From assembly GCA_028583415.1 (NCBI GenBank), contig CM053270.1:59357951-59421950 (forward strand): a stretch of 64,000 nt of DNA, read 5' to 3'. Source of the stretch: Protea cynaroides. Taxonomy: Eukaryota > Streptophyta > Magnoliopsida > Proteales > Proteaceae. The notes under the pieces were generated by a model. That model saw nothing but the letters and a program-made list of their open reading frames with translations, was not told the DNA's origin and ran no database searches. This document shows, piece by piece, positions 1-10,548 of this stretch; the first letter of the stretch is position 1, and the number at the start of each line of letters is the position of its first letter. The position numbers were made by a program, and so were the translations under genes.

Positions 1-1840
1 AAAATCAAAATTGCTACTTCCCTACTATTTTTCAAAATAATAAATCATAAAACTTGATATGGAGATACTTAGTAGAATAACAGGGTTAAATCTAACAAAT
101 ATAGACGGGCATTTATCAATAGATCAAACATGAGTATATATTGGTTCACACTTACCCAAAAAAAAAGTATATATTGGTTTCCCACCCTTAATTAAAAAAA
201 GAATTCCATAAGAAAAGCATAAACAACATGGCACGCCTATAGTATTCCAACCACTACTTTGCACTCTCCCATGTTCTAAATTTGAAACATTTTGACAAAC
301 TTTGTCTCAACTTCGTCTTAATTTGCCACGTTGTTGAGGGAAAAAAGCCAACGAAACACACAGAAAACAAAGAATTCCAAAAATAATGGGAACACTCGCC
401 GGCGCAAGGTTGTACCAAGGGCTCTAGGAGCACTATGGAACACCAAGAAAGCAAGCTATGCATTTAGCAAGAAGCTGAGAAAGCACCAGAGAAAGTTCAA
501 GGCATCACATAGGTAGGAGGAAGGTATTCCAGAAATCTGCAAAGCCATGCTCTTGGAGTAAATAAAGGCACTAACCAAGATAGAAAGTTAAAGGCATGAC
601 ATTAAGGAGTAAGAAGGTTGAGTAGACAAAGGAACTAACAAAAATAGACATAAGAAATCCCTACAGGCCCAAGCTTGATAGCATTATATCAATCTCTGAA
701 GAGCAGGACTGGTAGGAAAGGCCAATTATGGAAGAGGTGTTAGAAGAAAAAAAAAACATTGATGAATTTTGAACATTGTACTTTTATACACAAAGCAGGA
801 ATTTATTAAAAGAGAACAGCATGGCAATTGAGAGGGAGTGTCATGATACAGTGCATTCTGAGAGAAGCAGACACACTACTTTTATTCCTCACCTATCGAG
901 CTGGCAGCAGTAATGGGATTATTGACCAATTAGTGTAATCAAGAGCTCATACAGAATCCTTCAGAAGTGTTTTCATTAAGGATAATAAGTGCCCCCAGAA
1001 ATTATACCTAACCCCAATGTGCTTCATTCAATAGAGGCAATAATTAGATAAAGTATCGGTAGTATATCAATGATTGACTCTAAAACGTGGAGGGAGGAGG
1101 TGAGTTATGGAAAGTGGACATGGAAAAAGGCATATGGTCATTTAATGGGATATTAGTGTCACGGTGGAGATAAAGGTAAGATGAAAGTAACTAGTAGAAA
1201 GCTCTTTTCCGCAAATCTTGTTAGCATAGCCCTTGTGCCTATTCCAAAGAAAAAAAATATATCTCGCTGCTTCTTCCCGAACTCTCAGGACCCGGGGGCT
1301 TAGCAAGAGCGCTACTCTATTAACGTTTCAACCATATCACAGCTTCCTATATGCAATATGAAGCCCAGTATTTCAAATATATATATTCGGTCCATTCAAT
1401 TTCAAAAGATACAACAACTAATTTCCAAGAAAATCACATTCTATCAACCAAATGACTCTATAGACAATAATGTGTAGCAGGATTCTACTATATTTACTAT
1501 TAAAAATAAAAGCACGAATTCATTATGATCAAGGTTAAAATTTTTGCATTTCGGTGGGATTTCGATCCTACCAAAACCGAAATATTTCAGTGAAATTTCA
1601 CCAAGTGAATTTCGATAGCCATTTTGTTTCAATCCTCATCCAAACCAAAATATATTTCGCCAAAATTTTGACTGAAATCGGGCTTTTTAACTATGATTAT
1701 GATAAAGCTTTGGAAGAGCATGTTTGTTATGGTTATTATCACAAACAAGTATTCTGTCAAGACATAATTACCACGACCATATCATCCTACATTAACTAAA
1801 AGGAAAAATAAGGCCTACACGATACTGTCAAGGGGAAAAA
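1..1840. other. intergenic, no gene recognised
   Basis: AT-rich sequence with only short, unrelated open frames that have no domain or codon-use support. Positions about 1545-1690 carry a degenerate run in which GAAATTTC/TTTCGG-like words recur in both orientations. This kind of low-information inverted sequence is often seen at the ends of dead DNA transposons. Nothing else could be assigned. Confidence 0.6.
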
Positions 1841-3272
1841 ATGTCCACAATTACCACAACAATGTCATCCCTTGCTGCCTCGGACATTGTAAGGGTGTAT
1901 CTCGTCCAGGCTATTCAAAGCTTCTTCACTTCCCCCTTACAGATTTCGGAGGTAAACCCAACCTTCCTTTGTTTGATTCCTAAAGTAAAAGGAGGTTGCA
2001 CCATGTCTGACTTCAGGCCCATTGTCTTATGTAATTCCCATCTACAAGTTTGTTGCCAAATTTTTGCTAACAGAATTAAGAAGGTTGTGGATTGTTCAGT
2101 CAGAACCAAGCAGCCAGCTTTCATAGAGGGCAGGAATATCCTTGTTAATATACTTCTTTGTACAGAACTTGTGAGGGGATTTGATAGGAAACCTCAACCT
2201 CCAACAGCTATCCCGAAAATTGATATCCATAAAACCTTCGACTCTGTCAGCTGGGATTTCTGCTCGAAGTATTATCTAAAATGTTGTCTCTCTTGGTTCA
2301 CCAACTGGGTTCATTGGTGCATCTCTACAGTTTTGATAAATGGAAGTCTTGTTGGTTTTTTGTGGTAGTAAGGATGCCCTATGCCTCTCTACATCTTTGC
2401 ATCTTTGCCCTCATCATTGAGGTTCTCTCTAGAAGTCTTCAAGCTAAAGCAGTCTCCAAAGAGATCAACCTCTTCCCAAGTGCAAGTCCTTTGAGCTTAC
2501 TCATCTCGCCTTTGTGGACGATATTATGATCTTTTTCAAGGCCAACTCCGAATCTATTGGAGCATCTCTGGTTTCTCCCTGGGAATCCTTCCGGTCAAAA
2601 TCCTCCAAGTTGACGGCTCACCACTGCACTTCCATCCTCAACCAGCTCCGAAAGAGGCTTCAATTATGGAAGGCCAGATTTTCACCTTATGCAGGCCAGG
2701 TTGAGTTGGTGAATTCGATGCTTCAAAGCTCTTATCTCTATTGGAAAACAGCCTTTGGTTTGCCCCTTTCTCCCATCCAAAAGATTGAGGCACTGATTAG
2801 CGCCTTCCTGTGGAAAGGCACTGGCAACAACAAATTTCTGCATACTAGAAGTTGGACCTCAACCTGTCTTCCTAAGCAAGAGGGGGGAATGGAGGTGGAT
2901 CTGTAATGCCTTCAAAGGAAAATTGTCCTGTGACAAGATTAAAAAAACTGGTCTTCTATGCAATCATCTACCAAATTTAGATGGAACGAAATGTCATAGG
3001 ATGGACCACCAAATCCAGAAGCTTCCACCAGATTTGGGATATCATTGTTTTCTATATCCAGTGGATCTTAATCCCTATTGCAACTCCTTGCCTGGATACG
3101 CCTAGAAATAGATTTATTGTTAATACATGGGACTTACCTATCCAATTCTGATGTGGATAGGATTCCCTCTGTGGTGTCTCTTTGTTTTTGCTGGATAGCC
3201 CTTTAGGCATCTGCTTCTTGTATCCTATTTGGGTTTGCTAATATAATTCTTTATTCACCAAAAAAAGGAGGA
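1841..3272 (+). mobile_element. L1-type LINE fragment (reverse transcriptase), dead
   Basis: Conceptual translation of 1890-2300 shows non-LTR reverse-transcriptase landmarks: an FLCLIPKV-like stretch, a DFRPI block followed by LCN, then NRIKKV, QPAFIEGRNI and an IDIHKTFDSVSWDF-like catalytic block. After frame changes, 2550-2906 matches the region downstream of the RT core in plant L1 elements (RLQLWKARFSPYAGQVELVN, then IEALISAFLWKG). The copy ends near 3240-3272 with TTGGGTTTGCTAATATAATTC followed by a short A-rich tail, as expected for a LINE 3' end. Frames are broken at several points and the 5' half including the endonuclease is absent, so it is a 5'-truncated pseudo-element. The family call rests on remembered motif order; the subfamily is not known. 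Confidence 0.85.
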
Positions 3273-3377
3273 AAATTATCAGCCACAACATTGATTTTTC
3301 TATTCCTCAAGTATATGTGAACTTTACATTGTAGAGGACAGAACAAGAGCATGTGATGGAGAACTTGTAAGGCTGGT

Positions 3378-4106
3378 TGATGCAGTGCATCCACCTGATC
3401 CAGCAGCTAGCCCCTCACATAGACCTGATCAGTATTTTTTCAAAAAGTACACTTGTAAAAGAGGGCAGTCCAAGACCAAACCCATGGCCTAGCATGGCCT
3501 CATTCAGCCTTGCTGTTACTGTTCACGTGAACGGTACTTGTGGCCGATAAGAAGCCTCCTTTATAGCTTCCTCAAGCTATCCTTCTTCTAGAAGCTATAT
3601 TAATTGATGAGAAGCAATTTCTAGGCAACTTTTATTGACGAGTCTTTCTTTTCTTTAAGTTTTTTCATGTTCCTAGGTGAATTAATGTAGTGGGTTTTAT
3701 TTTCCTAGACAACATTAAATGTTTTTATTTTCAATGTTTTGTTTGTAGTTCCCCATGTCTTGGGAACATGTTTCAATGTCTTGGGGATAATTTTCTATAT
3801 CTAGGAATTATTATCTATGTATGAGAAATTCCAAAAGAGAATTCTAAAAGCCTTTTTTTTTTTTTGTATTCAAGATTTCCATATCTATATAATGCAACAG
3901 TGGCTGCTCTCAAAGGCATCCATCAACACTTTTCCCTCTAAATATTCTACTTGAATATTTTGCTTGTGTGACTTAAGTGAGACTCCTACAGCGGGCACTA
4001 GTGGGACTCTAGTTTGCCAAGGTTATCTACTAGTAAGACTCTAGTAGCTATCCCTATTCTCTACCAGTCTTCGATCTTGGCTTGCTTACCTTTTGAGTTT
4101 GCATCA
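3378..4106 (+). mobile_element. solo LTR with 5-bp target-site duplication
   Basis: A 729-bp segment begins TGATGCAG and ends TTTGCATCA, so its ends are TGATG...CATCA. It is flanked by identical CTGGT at 3373-3377 and 4107-4111, the 5-bp duplication expected of LTR retrotransposon insertion. No internal domain lies on either side, so this is a solo LTR left by recombination between two LTRs. It contains the near-palindrome CTGTTCACGTGAACGGTA at about 3523-3540, also found in the related LTR at 40262-40777. Whether it is Ty3 or Copia type cannot be told from the LTR alone. The strand is arbitrary. Confidence 0.8.
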
Positions 4107-4583
4107 CTGGTTAGCATGGTAAAGACCTTTCATCTTATTCAGCAGGGGCTAATGAACATGAAACCCCCTTTCTAAAACTCAATTTAATTTTTTTTTTCCC
4201 TCCAACATCAGCTCCCATAAAATGAGCTTCACACCCTAACCAGTAAGGACACTGCTGCTGTGCATGTGATGTGAGGGAAAAAGTATAGACAAAAAAAATT
4301 GTGGCAACAAGAAAAGATCTTAGAGATCCACATATGCCATGGGTTACATTAGTGCAATATCTACAACTTGAGATAAAGTATTTCGTTCTCCAAATAAAAT
4401 ATTTTGCTCACTGATAGCAGTTTTTTCTTCCAATTACAACAATTGACTAGTTTATCCGCAACTGTTTGAAATTTCTCAATCTTTTCTCTCCGGCTTGACA
4501 AATCTTTCTATGGGTACAAAAATTCAATCAATAACTCATTGAGAGGCCTGTAATAGAAAGAGAATTGAAATAAATAAAAAAGT
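4107..4583. other. 3' flank of the minus-strand gene, no other feature
   Basis: This stretch follows the stop codon of the gene at 4584-6565 and should hold its 3' UTR. On the minus strand, about 4420-4515 could be read as an extra open segment rich in Lys and Glu after a CCATAG acceptor-like site. The upstream exon already ends in a stop, so it is not called as coding. Confidence 0.4.
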
Positions 4584-6565
4584 TCAATGGTGTAAATAGA
4601 CAGTGCCTGCCTCTTTCTCAAGTTGCTGCAAAGTAGCGCAAATCAAACGCAATCTGGGACCCCCATCAACAGCATATAAACTTAAAGGACGCTTTGGGCT
4701 GCACTTTTCATATTCAACAGCTATGTTATCTGAATTACCATCATGTTCAATAGCACTCAAGGCACCGATTAATTTTGTTTTCACTTCATCCCAAGCAGAC
4801 TCTGAGTTGATTCTTTCATCATTCTTCGCTGCACTGCAAATGGAAATCCTCCATGTCATCAAGGATAACAAGAGAAACTCAAAAGCAAAGAATTGTCTTT
4901 AGATCTTACTCATAATAAGTCATCATATTCATGATCTAAATTAAAAGACCATGGAGCACAAGGTGTCTGACAAGTGCCACATGACGATGCTTAACACCAA
5001 AAAAATTTTAGCATTAAATGTTCTTTTTCCTTTGAGGGTAACAATGTCAATGTCCCATAGCTAAAAGGACAAATCAATGCCTTCACCTTAAAAACAACCA
5101 ATATGCTTACTCTTACCTACCAGAAGAGGCAGAATTTGCAGGGACCACATTATTGCCTGCAGTGCTATTTCCATTACCGAAATTATCCTTCTTGGATGGC
5201 ACCACCCCAGCCATATATGCAAGGACTAAACTGGTCATCAAAAGAACTTGATCAACAACAGGCACCCACTCCAAGGACATCGGACTCTCGGGATTTGTCA
5301 AAGTCCCCAGGAAACAACGCCTCAAGGAAAACTCCCTGAAATGCTGGCTTCCTCTCGAAAGTTTCACAGTAGGTGCACCAAGTTCCCACGGTTTGCATGA
5401 GGATAGTTGAACAAAAAGTTTCTGTACCCCATAGGAATGTTTTCTGCAACCACATAAATGAAGTGAAGCATAAGAAAAAGAATTATCACCTGTCAGGAAA
5501 CCCCTACCATTCCATCTACATCTCCGTTATCCTGACACTAAAAAAAAAAAAAAAAAAAAAAAGCCAGCATATCCATGCCAAGAAACAAAGGAAAGGGTGA
5601 TTCAAATACATGTCAGATTCATAGTGTGTCTAACAAAAAATGGTCCGTCAATATAGAAGTCATAACAATCAAAAACGATGCAATTCATGAAATAAGCCAA
5701 TTAAATAAATCCATACTTTGATACCACAATATTACAATGCAAGAAGAGGATTAAAAAAATGATTGAAGGAGAAGGAAAGAGAAACCTTTGGCATATTCTG
5801 CTGAATGCATTACTTGGTCTGAAGTTGCTCCTCTTGAAGGCCCTTCTGCACAAATGTAGTTTGTCATATGAAGGTAACACACCAGATTCTGCCATTCCAT
5901 AAACTGTGAAGCCCAGTGACTCCACTCCCTTGATCAATGCATCCTCTTGCCAATGACGACTAAAAACAGCATGGACCCAACTCTGTCATTGAAAACAACT
6001 GCACCAAGATGAGCTTATGAGTCCCTTTTAAGCCCTTTTTTATTGATTAAAAATAATATTCGATTGCCCACTCACAACGGAATCAGTTAAACAATAACAT
6101 AATGGATAAATGAGCATGTGCTGACAAAGAACCTCTAGCGATCGCAGTTCATGTAATTAATGTCCCACACAGTATGTACATTTGAGAATATCAAACGGGC
6201 TACTGATCAGGTAACCATCACAAGTCAGATAAAAGTTCATATTAGGGTTTAACCTACTCGACCGCCACTGCCAATGCATTGTTACTCGAAACAGCACTCA
6301 AAATTTGGGTAGCTTGGCATCATCAAGCTATAGTTCGCTGACCAGTCAAAGTCAAATAGAGTAACAGAATCAAGATCAAGGAACAACATTCCAACGTATA
6401 TTTCATCAAAAGCAATTCCCACATTGATCTCAGTGAAGAAACAGCACAGTGACTTCAGTCTACCCACACAAAACAAGCTAATCACAATTTTTCTGTAATA
6501 ACTGACAATCGAATTAAATTTCGAGGAAAAAAAAATAATGGAGTCATATATAACCTGAAATTCAT
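4584..6565 (-). CDS. uncharacterised plant protein, about 260 aa, four coding exons
   Basis: Proposed coding exons (minus strand): 6555-6565, 5786-5980, 5117-5443 and 4584-4833. These give 783 bases in one frame with the stop at 4584-4586. All junctions are GT-AG: CAG|GTTATA, AAAG|GTTTCT and TAG|GTAAGA as donors, ACAGAG, TTGCAG and TTTGCAG as acceptors. The product starts MNFSWVHAVFSRHWQEDA and has no obvious signal peptide. A moderately hydrophobic stretch (VDQVLLMTSLVLAYMAGVV) lies about two thirds along, followed by a Gly/Asn/Ser-rich linker and a C-terminal segment ending QQLEKEAGTVYLHH. I do not recognise the family and name no function. The first exon is the weakest point: it is 11 bases long and depends on the second of two adjacent AG acceptors (GACAG|AG|T). 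Exons 2-4 are well supported by continuous frame. Confidence 0.65.
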
Positions 6566-6943
6566 GTCGATTAATCAACCGAACTTCCACCCCCAAAACG
6601 AATTTGCATTACAGCGCAAATAAATTCAATAATAGATAAGAATTTTGGAAGTGGATAAAGAGAAAAAGATATCGGAAATCGGAACCCTAATAAAATAACA
6701 ATTGTTTTAGTATTTCGAAGGTGGAACAAATTAAAGTTTGTTAGAGCAGAATAGAGAAAGGACGAATTGATAACGATGAGGATTGAATATGTGCGAACCT
6801 GGTTTTATTTCAGGTACTCAAGGTCTCTTTCATATTTGTTTCCCTGCTGAAATATTTTGCTCCTGTTACTGTAGACGTACACAGAAAACGTAAAATGAGT
6901 AAAAGGAGGAATAAATAGAGGCTACCTTCTTTGGCTGCGATTT

Positions 6944-6957
6944 TTTCGGCGGGAAAT
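6944..6957 (-). promoter_or_regulatory. E2F-type site upstream of the minus-strand gene
   Basis: The minus strand reads TTTCCCGCC at 6948-6956, an exact match to the plant E2F/DP consensus (TTTCCCGC). It lies about 380 bp upstream of the proposed start codon, in the region where the first non-coding exon and promoter should be. If functional it would point to cell-cycle (S-phase) control. No expression data are available here. Confidence 0.45.
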
Positions 6958-7146
6958 TAAAAAAAAAAACAAAGGAGTTTACTCTAAGGGGCATTCACGG
7001 TCATATAAGGAAATATGTAATTTTATTACAGAAATGCCATTAGAGTTTTTTTTTTTTTTTTTTTGGGCTGCAATTGAAATTACCCAAAACAACTCACCTC
7101 CCTCATATTAGCAAAAAGAAAAAAAGATGAATACACCACAAGGAGA

Positions 7147-7700
7147 TCCTTTGGGGGTGTCAATTGATCTGGTCGGGTTGGTTTCGGTTCGGGATGAATC
7201 AACTTCGTATGTTCAAGTCCAAAACTCAAACCTTTAAGAAATTTCAATTTCTAACTGGATCGGTTTCGTATCTTATCGCCATGCTTAATGGATCTTATCG
7301 ACCCACTATCGCTTCGATTTTATCTATATATTTAATAAGTAATTGGCTTAATCATTAATGGGTTTCATCAAGAGATCATTTGGGGTGTCAATTGATCAGG
7401 TTGGCGGGTTGGTTTCGATCTAGGCCAAATCAGTTTTGGACCTTTTGGTACACTCAAGTCCAAAACCCAAATTTTAAGAAATTTTAATGTTAATCCTGCT
7501 TAGTTTTCTGTCTATATACTTGGTAAATAGTTGGCTTGATCATTAATGGGTTCTATCAAAAGATCTTTTGGAGTATTAGTTGATCAGATTGGGCTGATTT
7601 CAATCCGGCCCAAATCAGTTTCGTACGTTTAAGTACAAAACCCAAACCTTAAGAAATTTCAATTTCGATCCGGTTTGATTTAGGATCTTATTTGTGAAAC
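7147..7700. repeat. degenerate tandem repeat, three copies of about 190-230 bp
   Basis: Three successive units start with TTTGGGGGTGTCAATTGATC-like sequence at about 7152, 7375 and 7567. Each runs through AAGTCCAAAACCCAAACC, AAGAAATTTCAATTT and, in the first two, ATTAATGGGTTTCATCAA. Spacing is about 223 and 192 bp, and the third copy is truncated near 7690. No coding potential was seen. Confidence 0.8.
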
Positions 7701-10506
7701 CCACACCCAGAAAACCCGGCCTAACTCGATTTTCTTTCTATGTCAGGGTTTTCCACCATAGACGAAACTGATGTGATGGCGGCCTAAGGCTTCATGTATG
7801 GTAAGAATTAGGACGTGATCCGGACCGAAAAACAACCAGTCTGGTCGCAGGGTTCCCGATAGGCTTAAAAGCCTTGCCACAAAACAACACTTGTTCAAAT
7901 TCATATTGGGAGCAAGTAGGGAATATTCCCTAAGTCCCTGGGTAGTTCCGGTGGGTCCCAACCCACCTCTAACCTCCCTATCTGTATAAGGGGAGTGAAT
8001 TCACCCTCTAAGTTACTACTAGACCGATACGTGTTGAATTCTCCCTAGTTTCCTAACTGATGGAGAGTCTCCCTCCTGGAAGGAACTCCAATCCAATTAT
8101 TACTCTTCTAGTCCTTATCTTTGAGCTACACATTCACTCTAAGAATTCTAACAGATTCTCAGAGAGGGGAGGATTGGAGGAGGAAGGTGAAGGAAGACAA
8201 GAGGTTTCTCTAACAACTTATGGCACCACGCAGCCCCAGTATTTCAATTCGAATAGATTGCCGGTAAGTTTCATACCTTCTTGATCATGGACTGAATAAG
8301 GTAAATATGATGAGTAGGGAAACCTTACCTTCCAACCAAGGAGAAACCTTAGCTCTCCATTAATGGTGAAATGGGACGTCTTCGTTCAAATTAAGGAAAG
8401 AGAACATTTTCGAATGCATCTTAGCACAGACCTTGAACCTAGCTATGAAAGTTGTAATGCGATGAATTATAGAATTAGGGTGAATACCTAAAACCAATTA
8501 CATTAAGCCCTAAAATAGAATTGGGGAATATCATCAGAACTCCACTTAGAGATTAGCCAACAGACTTCTACTATGGAAGTCTGGAAGCAGGTCCTGAAGG
8601 AGGTCTGGTTGCAAAATCCATGCAACCGAACATGCCCTAAAATAGACCTAGCCCTCTGGACAGGTCTAGTCGCACCCATGTGCAACAAGAGTTGCAATCA
8701 GATAGGACTAGAACGTCCTGGTGAAGGATCAGTCGCACCACTATGTAACCAGAGCTGTAACTGGACAAGACCACAAAAGGTTTCTAACCCATCCAGAAGG
8801 AGGATTTGGCCACAGTTTCCAACCGGACACCTTTGAGAGGTATGAAACCAGTGTGTCATACTGAATGTTGCTTAACATCTTCATTTCACTTAGGAAACAC
8901 CAGCATAGACAAGCGAATCTCATAATACGGACTATCGAAAAAATAATTATGAGCTCAGTTCTTCTATGGATGAGTATAAATTATGGGGGACTTCATTATT
9001 GACTAGGACTCTATTATCCAAATTGTAAACTGTTTGTACATATGGCACATTCTCTTTGGCAGGGATTGAGATCTCCATCAGGACCATCATCCTAGATGTC
9101 CTCTATGTCTCTCTTCCTCTGGGGATTCCTAGCTTTTGTATGTTATTTCTCTTGCTTTTGATTTATTTATACAGTTTTTCTGTGAAACAATTTATTTGTG
9201 CGAAAATGTTAATGGTGAAATTATTTTTTGGTCTCTTTGTTTGTGTGAAAATTTGAATCATCTCCTATTGTTCGATCTTTCCGACCATGATCACATTGGT
9301 GGAGCCTCTCCAACGATAGGAAACGATTTAAGTCCAACTGACATAGTTTATGCTTATCCTTTCATTGTTACTTTTTTTTTATAGTAAAAGGATTGTTATC
9401 CATGTAAAGGAATGTGGCATTTCCATAAACCAAAAGTAAAAACATCGGTACATATGCTTTGACATACCCAAAATACATGTTAATTTGATAGGTGATTAAT
9501 CTAGACCATGTCTTCTCTATCCAATGTTCAGAATTGACAAATGTTCATAAGATCAGAAAGGATAAGACTTTGTGAGAAGCCAATGAATGATGGAATGGTT
9601 AAAATATATTTTTCATGCGAAAAGGAAGTCCATCGAAATCCGGGCTTGTTTTCTATTTCCTCTAAGTGACAGTTCCTGTACCTGTACTCCCATTTTCCAT
9701 TCTAGTGTATAAGATTCAATATGCTCCGCTAGTGTGTAGATCCCTCTCCTATTTTTCGATTTACTTGTATTTATGATCGGGCTAGGACACCACACCACCG
9801 GCCGAACCAATCAGTTGCTGCAGTGAATGGTCCCTTTATTTGGTCAAATTCTGGTCGGCCTCTGAGAAGGGAAGAAGCTTGTCTCCGGCTGTGTAGTTCC
9901 TTCAATGGTGACCCAATGGCCGGAGTTTACTTTGGTATGTGTTCAGAGTGACTCCAACCGCTGAACTGACTGCACTATTGAACACAAGCCAAGCCCAAAA
10001 AAAGGCCCAGGCTGCCCCCGGATTCACCTGGTGTAGGTTTAGATGGAGGGTTCGAATTCATTCGAGCCTCACGTGTCGACCATCCAACAGGAGCGTCCCC
10101 CTCCCCTCAAACCTCTAGGAGGAGAGGATGTGGATCCGGCTGCCTCCTGCTTCTGGTTAGATTTTTCAATTTTGAAGTCTCCGTTCCGTATTTTCAACGT
10201 CCAGGATACTCCGTATCTTTCGATTCCAATCCAACTATCAATAATAGTTCGAGTAACACATATAGCGATACATCCCAGAAATATATATATTTTTTTCGAT
10301 CAACCAAACACCCCAGATCACTACCTTCAGTTTTGTTTGATCGAGTGATCAGGTCCGTTCGTTGACACTTACGTAACTGATTTTCAATGGTCTTGATTGG
10401 CTTTACTTATTGTAATATTTTACAACTTACAACCACAATAGCAACGATTGATTCCAGCTATATCGTCTCTTTCGTCCAAGGAAGCTCTTCATCAGAAATC
10501 AGGATT
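7701..10506. other. intergenic region, including upstream region of the membrane-protein gene
   Basis: No gene recognised. At 8570-8790 three imperfect palindromes of the form GTYGCA...TGYAAC repeat at about 55-70 bp spacing (8608, 8668 and 8730). This resembles untranslated sequence of LTR elements but is not assignable. The last 500 bp before 10549 should contain the promoter and 5' UTR of the following gene; no TATA box could be placed with confidence. Confidence 0.4.
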
Positions 10507-10509
10507 CGA

Positions 10510-10544
<35 letters not shown>
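10507..10544 (+). repeat. (CT)n tract just before the start codon
   Basis: An uninterrupted CT run of about 16 units ends a few bases before the ATG at 10549, so it is probably in the 5' UTR. Pyrimidine-rich (Y-patch) and GA/CT tracts are common near plant transcription starts and are bound by BPC/GAGA-type factors. A CT tract sits in the same place before the pTAC5 start codon at 30243. Confidence 0.8.
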
Positions 10545-10546
<2 letters not shown>

Positions 10547-10548
10547 GA

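Noticed and set aside
331..516. A Lys/Arg-rich 61-residue open frame resembling a ribosomal protein
   Set aside because: No family motif, no splice partners and no conserved start context were found.
6282..6596. A 104-residue minus-strand open frame as first exon of the gene at 4584-6565
   Set aside because: It begins with TTG, not ATG, and has an in-frame stop just upstream. The short ATG exon 6555-6565 gives a better joined frame.
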